DNA of 64,000 nucleotides. It comes from Chelatococcus reniformis. Lineage in GTDB: Bacteria > Pseudomonadota > Alphaproteobacteria > Rhizobiales > Beijerinckiaceae. How positions within the stretch are numbered: position 1 is the stretch's first letter; each line of letters starts with the position of its first letter. A model generated the notes under the pieces. The model was not told where the DNA came from, ran no database searches, and saw only the letters and a list, made by a program, of their open reading frames with translations. The stretch is taken from assembly GCF_014640075.1 (NCBI RefSeq), contig NZ_BMGG01000001.1, positions 248,001 through 312,000 of the forward strand, in the 5' to 3' direction. Shown piece by piece: positions 46,552-56,747 of the stretch. A program made the translations under genes and the position numbers.

Positions 46552-47904
46552 TCAGACCCGCTTGATGGCGAAGCTAGCGATATAATCGTCCGGCTTGGAC
46601 GGATCGAACGTCTTGCCCATCACCGCGAAGGTCTTGCTGGTTGCTGTGGGCGGCGTGAGCCCTGCCTCGCGCATCAGCCGGGCCGCATCGGTTGCCAGGT
46701 AAACCTCCGTCGCGATCTTCTGGTAGTCGACGTCGCCCTTGATCTGCCCCCAGCGCTTCATCTGCGTCATGATCCAGATGGCGAAGCTCTCCCAAGGGAA
46801 GGGATCGAAGTCGATGCGCTTGGGATCACGCTTCACGTTGCCCAGGCCGTCGGCATAGGTCCCCGTGAGCACCTGCTCGACCACCGTGACCGGCTGGTTG
46901 AGGTAGTTGGCGGGCGCGATGGCCTCGGCGATCTGCTTGCGATTCTCGGTCTTGGCGGCGAAGGCGGTCGCCTCGATGATAGCCTTGAGCAGGGCCGCGT
47001 AGGTGTTGGGCTGGCCGGTGACAAAATCCTTGGAAGCGGCAAAGGCGCAGCAGGGGTGGCCGTCCCACAGCTCCTTCGACAGTAGATGGATGAAGCCGAC
47101 CCCGTCATAGACGGCGCGCTGGTTGACCGGATCGGGCGCCAGGAAGCCGTCGATGTTGTCGGCCCGCAAATTGGCGACCATCTCCGGCGGCGGCACGGCG
47201 CGGATCTGCACATCGGTGTCGGGGTCGATCCCCGCCTCGGCCAAGTAGTAGCGCAGCAGGTAGTTGTGCATGGAATAGTCGAAGGGCACGGCGAACTTGA
47301 AGCCCTTCCAGGACTTGGGGTCGCGCTTGTCCTTGTGCTTCATAGCCAGGGTGATGGCCTGGCCGTTGATGTTCTCCACCGCCGGCATGGTATAGGGGAT
47401 CGGGGCGGAGCCGACGCCCATGGAGATCGCCAGCGGCATGGGCGACAGCATGTGCGCGGCGTCGTATTCCTTGTTGATGGTCTTGTCGCGGATGACGGCC
47501 CAGCCCGCCGTCTTCACCACCTCGACGTTGAGCCCCTGCTTGGCATAGAAGCCCATGGGCGCGGCCATGATGATCGGCGTGGCGCAGGTGATCGGGATGA
47601 AGCCGACCTTGAGGTCGCTCTTCTCGGGCTTGCCCGCCTGGGCGAAGGCCTCGCTCGCCGTGCCGAGCGGGAAGAACTGTGCCACGGCCGCCGCCGCGGT
47701 GGAGGCGCCGACCGCCTTCAGGAAGGCCCGCCGCTTCATGTCGTCGGGGAACAGCGCTCGCATCACCGCGCCTTCGACCACGCGGCCGGCCTGCGCCTCG
47801 GCCGAGAGGCTGTCGTGCTCGGCCTGGCTGGCGTGGCGGCCGCAGGAACACCCGGTCTTGAAGAAGCGGGTCGCTGCACTGAACGGGTTGTCGAAGAGCG
47901 CCAT
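46552..47904 (-). CDS. NrtA/CmpA-type substrate-binding protein with Cys-containing N-terminus
   Basis: A 450-residue periplasmic binding protein of the nitrate/bicarbonate/cyanate family. A twin-arginine-like signal (KRRAFLKAVGAS, Arg 58-59) is preceded by an unusual 55-residue extension containing KTGCSCGRHASQAEHD (Cys 19 and 21, His 24). The mature domain shows KVGFIPITCATPIIMA and AHMLSPMPLAISMG. ATG 47904 follows GAGGG and removes 20 poorly coding residues. The extension recurs in some proteobacterial homologues; its role is not known to me. Expression should depend on the sigma-54 promoter 33 bp upstream. Confidence 0.88.
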   Translation of the reverse strand: MALFDNPFSAATRFFKTGCSCGRHASQAEHDSLSAEAQAGRVVEGAVMRALFPDDMKRRAFLKAVGASTAAAAVAQFFPLGTASEAFAQAGKPEKSDLKVGFIPITCATPIIMAAPMGFYAKQGLNVEVVKTAGWAVIRDKTINKEYDAAHMLSPMPLAISMGVGSAPIPYTMPAVENINGQAITLAMKHKDKRDPKSWKGFKFAVPFDYSMHNYLLRYYLAEAGIDPDTDVQIRAVPPPEMVANLRADNIDGFLAPDPVNQRAVYDGVGFIHLLSKELWDGHPCCAFAASKDFVTGQPNTYAALLKAIIEATAFAAKTENRKQIAEAIAPANYLNQPVTVVEQVLTGTYADGLGNVKRDPKRIDFDPFPWESFAIWIMTQMKRWGQIKGDVDYQKIATEVYLATDAARLMREAGLTPPTATSKTFAVMGKTFDPSKPDDYIASFAIKRV

Positions 47905-47936
47905 CGGTCCCTCGCTGGATAGATGGCTCTGGTAGG

Positions 47937-47952
47937 TGCAACCGCCGTGCCA
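47937..47952 (-). promoter_or_regulatory. Sigma-54 promoter of the cyanate operon
   Basis: On the minus strand the sequence reads TGGCACGGCGGTTGCA, which agrees fully with the -24/-12 consensus TGGCAC-N5-TTGCA. It is 33 bp before the binding-protein start, on the correct strand. An enhancer-binding protein is encoded divergently. The transcript probably begins about 12 bp beyond, near 47926. Confidence 0.88.
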
Positions 47953-48021
47953 GAATGCTCGCAAGACCGACGTCCCTTGTCCGCCAAGGCCTTGACAGGC
48001 CCTTGCCCTATCGCCAGATCG

Positions 48022-48073
48022 CTACGATATTTCGTCGCCAACGAATTTTCGTAGGGCGCGCTACGATATCTCG
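48022..48073. promoter_or_regulatory. Enhancer-binding sites for the divergent sigma-54 activator
   Basis: CTACGATATTTCGT (48022-48035) and ACGAATTTTCGTAG (48041-48054) form an inverted repeat with 12 of 14 positions paired. A third half-site, CTACGATATCTCG, lies at 48061-48073. They are 70-120 bp upstream of the sigma-54 promoter, the normal distance for an upstream activator sequence, and just before the activator gene, so autoregulation is also possible. Confidence 0.65.
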
Positions 48074-48090
48074 CAGAGGAACTGACGCGA

Positions 48091-50040
<1,950 letters not shown>

Positions 50041-50069
50041 GGATCGGGCGGAGCGCAGACGATTCGGGC

Positions 50070-50123
50070 ATCCTCCTCCGCGCAGCGGGGGAGGGGGACC
50101 ATGCGCAGCATGGTGGAGGGGGC
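50070..50123 (-). repeat. Two-hairpin repeat, copy B (inverted)
   Basis: On the minus strand it reads GCCCCCTCCACCATGCTGCG and onward to GAGGAT. Its first stem ACCATGC-TGC-GCATGGT differs in sequence from copies A and C but keeps perfect pairing, which points to selection on RNA or DNA structure. On the plus strand its end supplies the GGAGGGGG that precedes the DUF559 start. Confidence 0.8.
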
Positions 50124-50125
50124 AA

Positions 50126-51016
50126 TTGCGCGCACCGAGCAAGACAGTCCAGCGCGCTCGCGCACTGCGGCGCGAGATGACTCTGCCGGAGGTGCTGCTC
50201 TGGCGCGAGCTGCGCGGCGGCCGATGCGGCGGGCTCCGGTTTCGGCGTCAGCACCCGATCGGGCCCTACGTGCTCGACTTTTACTGTGCCGATCGCAAGC
50301 TCGGCGTCGAGGTCGACGGCATGGCTCATGCGGGCGCCGAGCAGGCCGCCCATGACGAGCGACGCGGCACCTGGCTTGCGGCAAAGGGGATCACCGTGGT
50401 GCGGTTCAACGCGTCCGACGTACTGAGGGAAGAGACACGGCTCGACGTGCTGGACACGATCATGGCGGCAGCGCGGGACAGCCCCGCCCCCTCCACCGCC
50501 TGCGGCGGTCCCCCTCCCCCGCGGCGCGGGGGAGGATCAGGCGATGTGCACCAGCATCTTGCCGAAGTTCTCGCCGGAGAAGAGCTTGAGGAAGGCGCGC
50601 GGGGCGTTCTCCAGCCCCTCTTCCACCGTCTCCCGCCGCTTCAGCTTGCCGGCTTTGATCAGCGCCCCGGCCTCGGCCATGAACTGCGGCTTGAGATCCA
50701 GGTGATTGCGCACGACGAAGCCTTGCAGCTTGAGGCTGCGCATGATGGCGAGGCTGAGGTTGGAGGGCCCGGGCGACGGCGTCACATCGTTGTACTGGGC
50801 GATCATCCCGCACAGCGCGATGCGGCCGAAGGTGTTCATATGGTTGAGCGCGGCCACCAGATGAGGGCCGCCGACATTCTCGAAATTGACGTCGATGCCC
50901 TTGGGAAAGGCATGACCGACGGCTTCGGTCAGGTCGCCGCAGGTGCGGTAGTTGAGGGCGGCGTCGATGCCGGCCTCGTCCAGCAGCCAGCTGCACTTGT
51001 CGTCGGAGCCGGCTGA
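50126..51016 (+). CDS. DUF559 endonuclease-like protein, no stop near domain end
   Basis: Residues 1-115 are a complete DUF559 domain (Vsr-like PD-(D/E)XK fold): TLPEVLLWRELRGGRCGGLR, FRRQHPIGPYVLDFYC, LGVEVDGMAHAG and VVRFNASDVLREE. The likely metal-site residues are the Glu of LPE, Asp of VLDF and Glu of VEVD. The TTG start is preceded by GGAGGGGG. Repeat copy C begins just after the domain and contains no stop in this frame. The frame therefore runs on to 51016 antisense to the reductase gene, adding some 180 unrelated residues. Function is unknown; a nuclease role is inference from the fold. Confidence 0.7.
   Translation: MRAPSKTVQRARALRREMTLPEVLLWRELRGGRCGGLRFRRQHPIGPYVLDFYCADRKLGVEVDGMAHAGAEQAAHDERRGTWLAAKGITVVRFNASDVLREETRLDVLDTIMAAARDSPAPSTACGGPPPPRRGGGSGDVHQHLAEVLAGEELEEGARGVLQPLFHRLPPLQLAGFDQRPGLGHELRLEIQVIAHDEALQLEAAHDGEAEVGGPGRRRHIVVLGDHPAQRDAAEGVHMVERGHQMRAADILEIDVDALGKGMTDGFGQVAAGAVVEGGVDAGLVQQPAALVVGAG
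50486..50537 (+). repeat. Two-hairpin repeat, copy C
   Basis: GCCCCCTCCACC, stem ACCGCC-TGC-GGCGGT, CCCCCTCCCCC, then CCCCCGCGGCGCGGGGGAG and GAGGAT. It ends at the stop codon of the CurA-like gene and fills the space after the DUF559 domain. It is in inverted orientation to copy B, so B and C bracket DUF559. Confidence 0.8.
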
Positions 51017-51547
51017 ACCGACCACGTAGCAGCCGCGGGCCTTGGCGAGTTGGCAGGCGACGGAGCCCACGGCACCCGCCGCGGCGGAGACGAACACGGC
51101 GTCGCCGTCCTTGAGCTCGGCGATGCGCATCAGGCCGACATAGGCGGTGAGCCCCGGCGCGCCGAGGGCGCCGAGGAAAGCCTCGACGGGGGCCAGGGCC
51201 GGATCAACCTTCTCGAAGCCCTCGGCCGGCGCCACCGCATAGTCGCGCCAGCCGTGCATGTGGAAGACATAGTCGCCTTCGGCGAATTGCGGTGAGCGGG
51301 AGGCGACGACGCGGCCAACGGCGCGGCCGTCCATCACCTCGCCGACCTGGAACGGCCGGGCGTAGCTCTTCTGGTCGATCATCATGCCGCGCATGTAGGG
51401 ATCGACCGACATCCATTCGTTGCGCACGACGATCTCGCCGTCGCCGGGCGCCCGCACCGGCACGGTCGCCAGCTCGAAATGGCTCGCGTTCGGCAGACCG
51501 ACCGGCCGCGACGCCAGGCGGATTTCACGGGAACGTTGCTCGCTCAT
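50537..51547 (-). CDS. NADP-dependent oxidoreductase, CurA-like MDR
   Basis: A 336-residue medium-chain reductase without zinc. The N-terminal LASRPVGLPNASHFELATVP, VDPYMRGMM and the Rossmann motif SAAAGAVGSVACQLAKARG fit the curcumin/prostaglandin reductase (CurA/PTGR) group, which reduces activated double bonds with NADPH. ATG 51547 follows GGGGGAAG; the frame upstream is leader. The stop lies at the edge of repeat copy C. The physiological substrate is unknown. Confidence 0.87.
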   Translation of the reverse strand: MSEQRSREIRLASRPVGLPNASHFELATVPVRAPGDGEIVVRNEWMSVDPYMRGMMIDQKSYARPFQVGEVMDGRAVGRVVASRSPQFAEGDYVFHMHGWRDYAVAPAEGFEKVDPALAPVEAFLGALGAPGLTAYVGLMRIAELKDGDAVFVSAAAGAVGSVACQLAKARGCYVVGSAGSDDKCSWLLDEAGIDAALNYRTCGDLTEAVGHAFPKGIDVNFENVGGPHLVAALNHMNTFGRIALCGMIAQYNDVTPSPGPSNLSLAIMRSLKLQGFVVRNHLDLKPQFMAEAGALIKAGKLKRRETVEEGLENAPRAFLKLFSGENFGKMLVHIA

Positions 51548-51815
51548 GCGCTTCCCCCAAGCTTGAATTCGTGGTGGCGGCACTAGATCACGTCGCGCAT
51601 CGGTGTGCATCAGGCGGCCGCGGTCAGCGTTCGCGCGGAGGGACGCCGAGGCACCGGAACTGGAACGATAATAATTTCAACTTCAATGGCTTAGTCCGAT
51701 AATCGGCCGCTGCCCCCTGTCCATCGCTGCCCGCGATGAGCTATGAGCAGGGCGACTGTCATGGACGCGGCCCGCTCGGCAGGGGCTGCCACCCGCTCAA
51801 TCACGGAGCTCGACG

Positions 51816-53228
51816 ATGACCAGCAAGGCCAAGTTTCGCACCGAAGAGGATGCCCTCGGCGACGTCGAGGTGCCGGCAGACCGCCTCTGGGGCGCGCAGA
51901 CCGAGCGCTCGCTCGAGAATTTCCGCATCGGCGTCGATCGCTTCCGCTGGGGACGCCCGGTCATCCGGGCGCTCGGGATCCTGAAGAAGGCGGCGGCGCT
52001 CGCCAACGGCGACCTCGGCCAGTTGCCGCCGGACAAGGTGGCACTGATCGTGCGCGCCGCCCAGGACGTCATCGACGGCCGCCTCGACGGCGAGTTCCCC
52101 CTGGTCGTCTTCCAGACCGGCTCGGGCACCCAGACCAACATGAATGCCAACGAGGTCATCGCCAACCGGGCGATCGAGCTTGCGGGCGGCGAGATCGGCT
52201 CCAAGAAGCCGATCCACCCCAACGACGACGTCAACCGCAGCCAGTCGTCCAACGACACCTTCCCGACGATGATGTATGTCGCCGCCGCCGAGCAGCTCAC
52301 CGGCGCCCTGCTGCCGGCGGTCGGCAAGCTGCGCGACACTCTCGATGCCAAGGCCGACGCCTATCGCGACATCGTCATGATCGGCCGCACGCATCTCCAG
52401 GACGCGACGCCGCTGACCGTCGGCCAGCTCATCTCGGGATGGGTGGCACAGCTCGACCACGGCATCGCCGCGGTGGAACAGGGCATGAAAGGCCTCTTCG
52501 ACCTGGCCATCGGCGGCACGGCCGTCGGCACCGGGCTCAACGCCCCCGCGGCCTTCGGCGACGTCGTCGCACGGCACATTGCCGAGGAGACCGGCCTTCC
52601 CTTCGTCTCGGCCACCAACAAATTCGCCGCCCTCTCCGCCCACGACGAGATGGTGGTGGCGAGCGGGGCCGTGCGGGCGCTCGCCGGCGCGCTGATGAAG
52701 ATCGCCAACGATGTGCGCTTCTACGCCTGCGGGCCCCGGGCGGGCTTCGCTGAGATCAAGATTCCGGAGAACGAGCCGGGCTCCTCGATCATGCCGGGCA
52801 AGATCAACCCCACGCAGTGCGAGGCCCTGACCATGGTGTGCGTGCAGGTGTTCGGCAACGACCACGCGGTCGCCTTCGCCGGCTCCCAGGGCAACTTCCA
52901 GCTCAACGTCTATAAGCCGGTGATGCTGCACAACCTCCTGGTCTCGGGCGAACTGCTGACCGACGCCTGCCATTCGTTCAACGACCATTGCGCCGTGGGC
53001 ATCGAGCCGGACGAGCGGCGCATCCGTGCCAACCTCGACAACTCGTTGATGCTGGTGACGGCGCTCAATCCGCACATCGGCTACGAGAAGGCGGCGCAGA
53101 TCTCGCTCAAGGCCTACCGCGAGAACCTGTCGCTGCGCGAGGCGGCGCTCCAGCTCGGCTACGTCACCGGCGAGGAGTTCGACGCCTGGGTCAAGCCGGA
53201 GGACATGACCCGCCCGTTGGCGTCGTAA
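51816..53228 (+). CDS. fumC: Fumarate hydratase, class II
   Basis: A 470-residue fumarase C interconverting fumarate and malate in the TCA cycle. The superfamily signature is [43 protein letters not shown] and [15 protein letters not shown] are the active-site segments. The N-terminus [24 protein letters not shown] matches FumC and not aspartase or argininosuccinate lyase. The upstream region is AT-rich for this window and likely holds the promoter. Confidence 0.95.
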   Translation: MTSKAKFRTEEDALGDVEVPADRLWGAQTERSLENFRIGVDRFRWGRPVIRALGILKKAAALANGDLGQLPPDKVALIVRAAQDVIDGRLDGEFPLVVFQTGSGTQTNMNANEVIANRAIELAGGEIGSKKPIHPNDDVNRSQSSNDTFPTMMYVAAAEQLTGALLPAVGKLRDTLDAKADAYRDIVMIGRTHLQDATPLTVGQLISGWVAQLDHGIAAVEQGMKGLFDLAIGGTAVGTGLNAPAAFGDVVARHIAEETGLPFVSATNKFAALSAHDEMVVASGAVRALAGALMKIANDVRFYACGPRAGFAEIKIPENEPGSSIMPGKINPTQCEALTMVCVQVFGNDHAVAFAGSQGNFQLNVYKPVMLHNLLVSGELLTDACHSFNDHCAVGIEPDERRIRANLDNSLMLVTALNPHIGYEKAAQISLKAYRENLSLREAALQLGYVTGEEFDAWVKPEDMTRPLAS

Positions 53229-53275
53229 CAGCGGCTCGACCTATGGAGGGCGCCGCCGTGGATCTCGGCTGAGGT

Positions 53276-53722
53276 TCAGGCGGCCCTTGGCTGGCGGTGA
53301 GGGTGGAGGGGGGCGCTGATGCGCCGCTTGTCCTGTGCGCCCTGGAGGACGAAGGAGACGAGGGCCTCGTCGACCTGCTCGGCCTCGCGGACGATTTCGA
53401 GGGCGGCGGCGACGCCGGCCTCGGTGGGGCCGTTGCCTGCGGCGAGGGAGGTTGTGAGCCAGGCGGCGATGTCGGCGTCGACGCGTCCTGTTGGGCGCAT
53501 GGACCAGACGACGAAGTCGACGATGAGGCGGACGAAGAGGTCGTCCCAGGCGGTGGGCTTGTCGTCGATCATGCGGTCGAGGGCGATGAGGAGGTCGGCC
53601 TCGTCGCGGTGCATGATGTCGTGGGGGAGGATGCGTGTTGCGAGCTCGCGCACGTCGTTGCTTGAGATTTTGGCGGCATCGAGGGTGCGTTCGGCGAAGG
53701 CGTGCAAGGATGTCTTGATCAT
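53276..53722 (-). CDS. Conserved protein of unknown function
   Basis: A 148-residue, mostly helical, acidic protein with no signal peptide or membrane segment. The conserved-looking part is ISSNDVRELATRILPHDIMHRDEADLLIALDRM and LFVRLIVDFVVWSMRPTGRV. The start at 53722 has GGAGAGG upstream; a longer start at 53806 is possible. I do not recognise a domain and assign no function. Confidence 0.55.
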   Translation of the reverse strand: MIKTSLHAFAERTLDAAKISSNDVRELATRILPHDIMHRDEADLLIALDRMIDDKPTAWDDLFVRLIVDFVVWSMRPTGRVDADIAAWLTTSLAAGNGPTEAGVAAALEIVREAEQVDEALVSFVLQGAQDKRRISAPLHPHRQPRAA

Positions 53723-54129
53723 GACTTGAGGCCTCTCCGGCGAATTGTTTTGGTTGCCGGTGTTGTTCCTGTTGTGGCTCAAGCATTGCGCGTTGGATCT
53801 GGCCAATGAGTTAACGGGGAAGTGTGAACGTCTGTTCAGGTTAAACGAAGCTGACGCGGCTTAGTTCATGAAGTCTTGCGTTGGCATTCCGTTAAGCTTC
53901 CCAAATCCTTGACGCAGGGACGCCGCAGCGAGGCGCCGCGCCCGGCGAGGCCATGCCCTGTGGGCCGGCGGCGGCGACGGCGGCGGCGGGCGCGGCAGCT
54001 TTCGACCTGGAGGATGGCTGCCCGGGTCAAGCCCGGGCATGGCCCGGGAGGTCGGCGCCGTGCACCCATGCCGTCATGGTCGGGCTTGACCCGCCCCTCC
54101 ACCCTTCAAAGCAGAGCCAGCCGTGCCCC
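53723..54129. other. Gap with two palindromic repeats
   Basis: About 400 bp with no supported gene. TGCCCGGG-TCAAG-CCCGGGCA (54019-54039) and an inverted CGGG-CTTGA-CCCG (54081-54093) belong to the CGGG-TCAAG-CCCG family and stand after the MarC-family gene (minus strand). The AT-richer part around 53770-53880 probably contains the promoter of the 53722 gene. Confidence 0.55.
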
Positions 54130-54765
54130 TTATGCGCGCCAGCCGGGAAAGAGGTCGCCAAGGGCGCCGACGATCATCTCGGCGGCGATCGCCGCCAGAA
54201 TGATGCCCATCACTCGCTTGGAGATGGAGAGCGCGGTCGGCGACAGGCGGCTGGCGAGCAGCGGGGCGCAGGCCAGCAGGATGGCGAAAAAGACGAGATA
54301 GCCGATGAGCCCGGCATAATAGCCGATCAGGCCGGCCGGGCCGGTCGCCGTCTGCGCGAACACGATGATGGTGGCCATGGTGCCGGGGCCGAAGGCGATC
54401 GGAATGCCGAGGGGATAGATGCCGACGTTCGTCGCGGTCTCGAAGGTCTGCCGTTCGGCCTCCGTGCCGTGATGGGCGCTGCTGTCCTCGCCGTGCAGCA
54501 TCGACAGCGCGATCAGCAGCACGATGAGGCCGCCGGCCAAGCGGAAGTGCGAGACGTCGATGCCGAACATCGCCAGCAGCTGCTGGCCCGCCAGCGCGCA
54601 GACCAGCGAGCCGACCGCGATGGTCACGATCATCCCCACCATGGCACGGCGACGCTCCGCCGGCGGCTGGTCCGCCGTCAGCGCCAGGAACACCGGGATG
54701 GTGCTGAGCGGGTTCATGATGGCGAACAGCGCGGCGAACAGCTTCGTTGTCGTAACCCAGTCCAC
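54130..54765 (-). CDS. MarC-family membrane protein
   Basis: A 211-residue membrane protein with six predicted segments of the MarC/UPF0056 family. Family features are FAALFAIMNPLSTIPVFLAL in TM1, HFRLAGGLIVLLIAL and the PLGIPIAFGPGTMATII re-entrant region. Despite the name, MarC is not shown to be a multidrug pump; its role is unsettled. The GTG at 54765 is preferred (GGAGGG upstream, family-like start DWVTTTKL); the frame extends to 54924. Confidence 0.83.
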   Translation of the reverse strand: MDWVTTTKLFAALFAIMNPLSTIPVFLALTADQPPAERRRAMVGMIVTIAVGSLVCALAGQQLLAMFGIDVSHFRLAGGLIVLLIALSMLHGEDSSAHHGTEAERQTFETATNVGIYPLGIPIAFGPGTMATIIVFAQTATGPAGLIGYYAGLIGYLVFFAILLACAPLLASRLSPTALSISKRVMGIILAAIAAEMIVGALGDLFPGWRA

Positions 54766-55028
54766 CGCTTGCCCTCCCCGTCCAGCCGTATCGCGATCAG
54801 GTGTCGCGAGTCGCCCCAGCTTCAAGCTCGCCCAGCATGCCCTGCCGTCTGCCCTGTACAGCGGATCGGGACCTGTTGGGAAATCGGGATATCCTGGGGG
54901 GCGGCGAGACGGGCCGGACCGCACCGCGTGCGATCCGGGTGAGCGCGCATTCAGGCGTGGCCGATGCCGTGTGCATGTCCCGATCGGACGGCCTTATCCG
55001 ACCGGGCCGGAGCGCCCTTGGGTGTGGA

Positions 55029-56237
55029 CTACTTCAGCATCGGGCAGCCGCCTTCCGAGATCGGCCGGAAGGCCTTGTCCGCCGGCACGGTCGCCACGAG
55101 CTTGTAATAGTCGAAAGGATACTTCGACTCCGCGGGGCTCTTGACCTCGAAGAGGTGGATCGGATGGATGCCGCGGCCGTCCGGCCGCACGGCGAAATCG
55201 CCGAACAGCTTGTCCTGGAACGGCGCCTTCTTCATCTCTGCGACGACGGTCTTGCCGGTATCTGTGCCGGCGGCGGCCACGGCCCTGAGATAGGCCATCG
55301 TGGCCGAGTAGACGCCGGCCTGGTTGCTGCTGGGCATCTTGCCGTCCATGCCCGGCCGGGCGCCGAAGCGCTTGCCGAAGGCGCGGGTGTCGTCGTTCAG
55401 GTCCCAGTAGAAGCCCTCGGTCAGCAGCAGGCCTTGCGCGTTCTTGAGCCCCATGGCGTGCACGTCGTTGATGAAGGCGAGAAAGGCGACGAGCTTCTGG
55501 CCACCCCTCTGCAGGCCGAACTCGGCCGCCTGCTTGACCAGGTTGATGGTGTCGGCGCCGGCGTTGGCGAGGCCGATGACCTTGGCCTGCGAGCTCTGGG
55601 CCTGCAAAAGGAACGAGGAATGATCGGCGGTGTCGAGCGGATGCTTGGCCGAGCCCAGCACCTTGCCGCCATGCTTGAGGATGTAGTTGGTGGCCTCCGC
55701 CTCGATGCCCTGGCCGAGCGCGTAGTTGACGGTGATGAAGAACCAGGTGTCGCCGCCCCGCTGCATCATGGCTGCGGCGGTGGTGTTGCCGGTGGCCCAG
55801 GCGTCGTTGACCCACTGCACCGTATTGGGTGAACAGGCCTTGCCCGTCAGGTCGGACGTTGCGGTGGCCGAGGCGAGGAAGGTCATCGCCGTGTCGCGCA
55901 GCAGCGAGTTGACCGCAAGGCCGACCGATGAGTTCGGCACGTCGACGACGGCGTCGACCTTGTCGACATCGAGCCAGCGCCGCACGATGGCGGAGCCGAT
56001 GTCCGGCTTGTTCTGGTGATCGGCGAAGACGACCTCGACCTTGATGCCCTTGCCGCCGCCGGCGAAGTCCTCCGCCGCCATGCGTGCGGCCTCGACCGAG
56101 CCCATGCCGTTGGTGTCCTGGAATGGACCCGACATGTCGGTCAGTACGCCGACCCGGACGACATCGTCCGAGACCTGCGCCATCGCCGCCCCGGTCCAGG
56201 CCAGCGACACCGCGAACGCCCAACAGGCCACCCTCAT
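55029..56237 (-). CDS. Branched-chain/aromatic-type ABC substrate-binding protein
   Basis: A 402-residue periplasmic protein with a Sec signal (MRVACWAFAVSLAWTGAAMA, cut after AQ-type site). The mature part is the Leu/Ile/Val-binding fold: VRVGVLTDMSGPFQDTNGMG and KVEVVFADHQNKPDIG. GGAGGAG precedes the ATG. No permease or ATPase is next to it; it follows the ferredoxin gene on the same strand. Relatives bind aromatic acids in Rhodopseudomonas, and the P450 neighbour suggests the same here. Confidence 0.83.
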   Translation of the reverse strand: MRVACWAFAVSLAWTGAAMAQVSDDVVRVGVLTDMSGPFQDTNGMGSVEAARMAAEDFAGGGKGIKVEVVFADHQNKPDIGSAIVRRWLDVDKVDAVVDVPNSSVGLAVNSLLRDTAMTFLASATATSDLTGKACSPNTVQWVNDAWATGNTTAAAMMQRGGDTWFFITVNYALGQGIEAEATNYILKHGGKVLGSAKHPLDTADHSSFLLQAQSSQAKVIGLANAGADTINLVKQAAEFGLQRGGQKLVAFLAFINDVHAMGLKNAQGLLLTEGFYWDLNDDTRAFGKRFGARPGMDGKMPSSNQAGVYSATMAYLRAVAAAGTDTGKTVVAEMKKAPFQDKLFGDFAVRPDGRGIHPIHLFEVKSPAESKYPFDYYKLVATVPADKAFRPISEGGCPMLK

Positions 56238-56420
56238 CTGCTCCTCCCCGTCTTTTTGTCGCCGCCTATGCTCAGACCACTTGCCCGCGCCCCGCGCAAT
56301 CGGACGTTCGGACGAGCTGGAGTCGAGTGGTTTTTCTTGAATCATCATCCCGCTCCGGGCCCTCGTTGGGAAGATGATCCTGCCCAAAAGGGGCTCCACT
56401 TTCTCGGATCAGGGTCCAGC

Positions 56421-56744
56421 TCAGGTCTGTCGGTCCGGCAGGCGCACGAGGAGGCCGTCCAGCGCCGGCGTGACCTCGATCTGGCAGGCGAGACGGCTGG
56501 TCGGCTGCCGCTCGGCCGCGGTGCCGTCGAGCAGCGCGTCCTCGTTCTCCGACATCGGCACCAGTCGCCCGATCTGCTCGTCGTCCACATAGACATGGCA
56601 GGTGGCACACATGGCGTTGCCGCCGCATTCGGCCAGGATCTCCTCGATGCCGTGCTGGGTGGCGCCCTGCATGACGCTCGCGCCCACGGCGATCTCGATC
56701 GCGTCCTGCCGACCGTCGGGGTGGACGAAGATGACCTGCGGCAC
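56421..56744 (-). CDS. 2Fe-2S ferredoxin, putidaredoxin/palustrisredoxin type
   Basis: A 107-residue adrenodoxin-type ferredoxin. Cluster ligands are C40, C46, C49 and C87 (ECGGNAMCATCH, then LACQIE), the Cx5Cx2C spacing of the vertebrate/putida type. It begins three bases after the P450 stop and surely is its electron donor, as palustrisredoxin is for CYP199A2. No ferredoxin reductase gene is in the window, so one must come from elsewhere. Confidence 0.92.
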   Translation of the reverse strand: MPQVIFVHPDGRQDAIEIAVGASVMQGATQHGIEEILAECGGNAMCATCHVYVDDEQIGRLVPMSENEDALLDGTAAERQPTSRLACQIEVTPALDGLLVRLPDRQT

Positions 56745-56747
56745 CGA

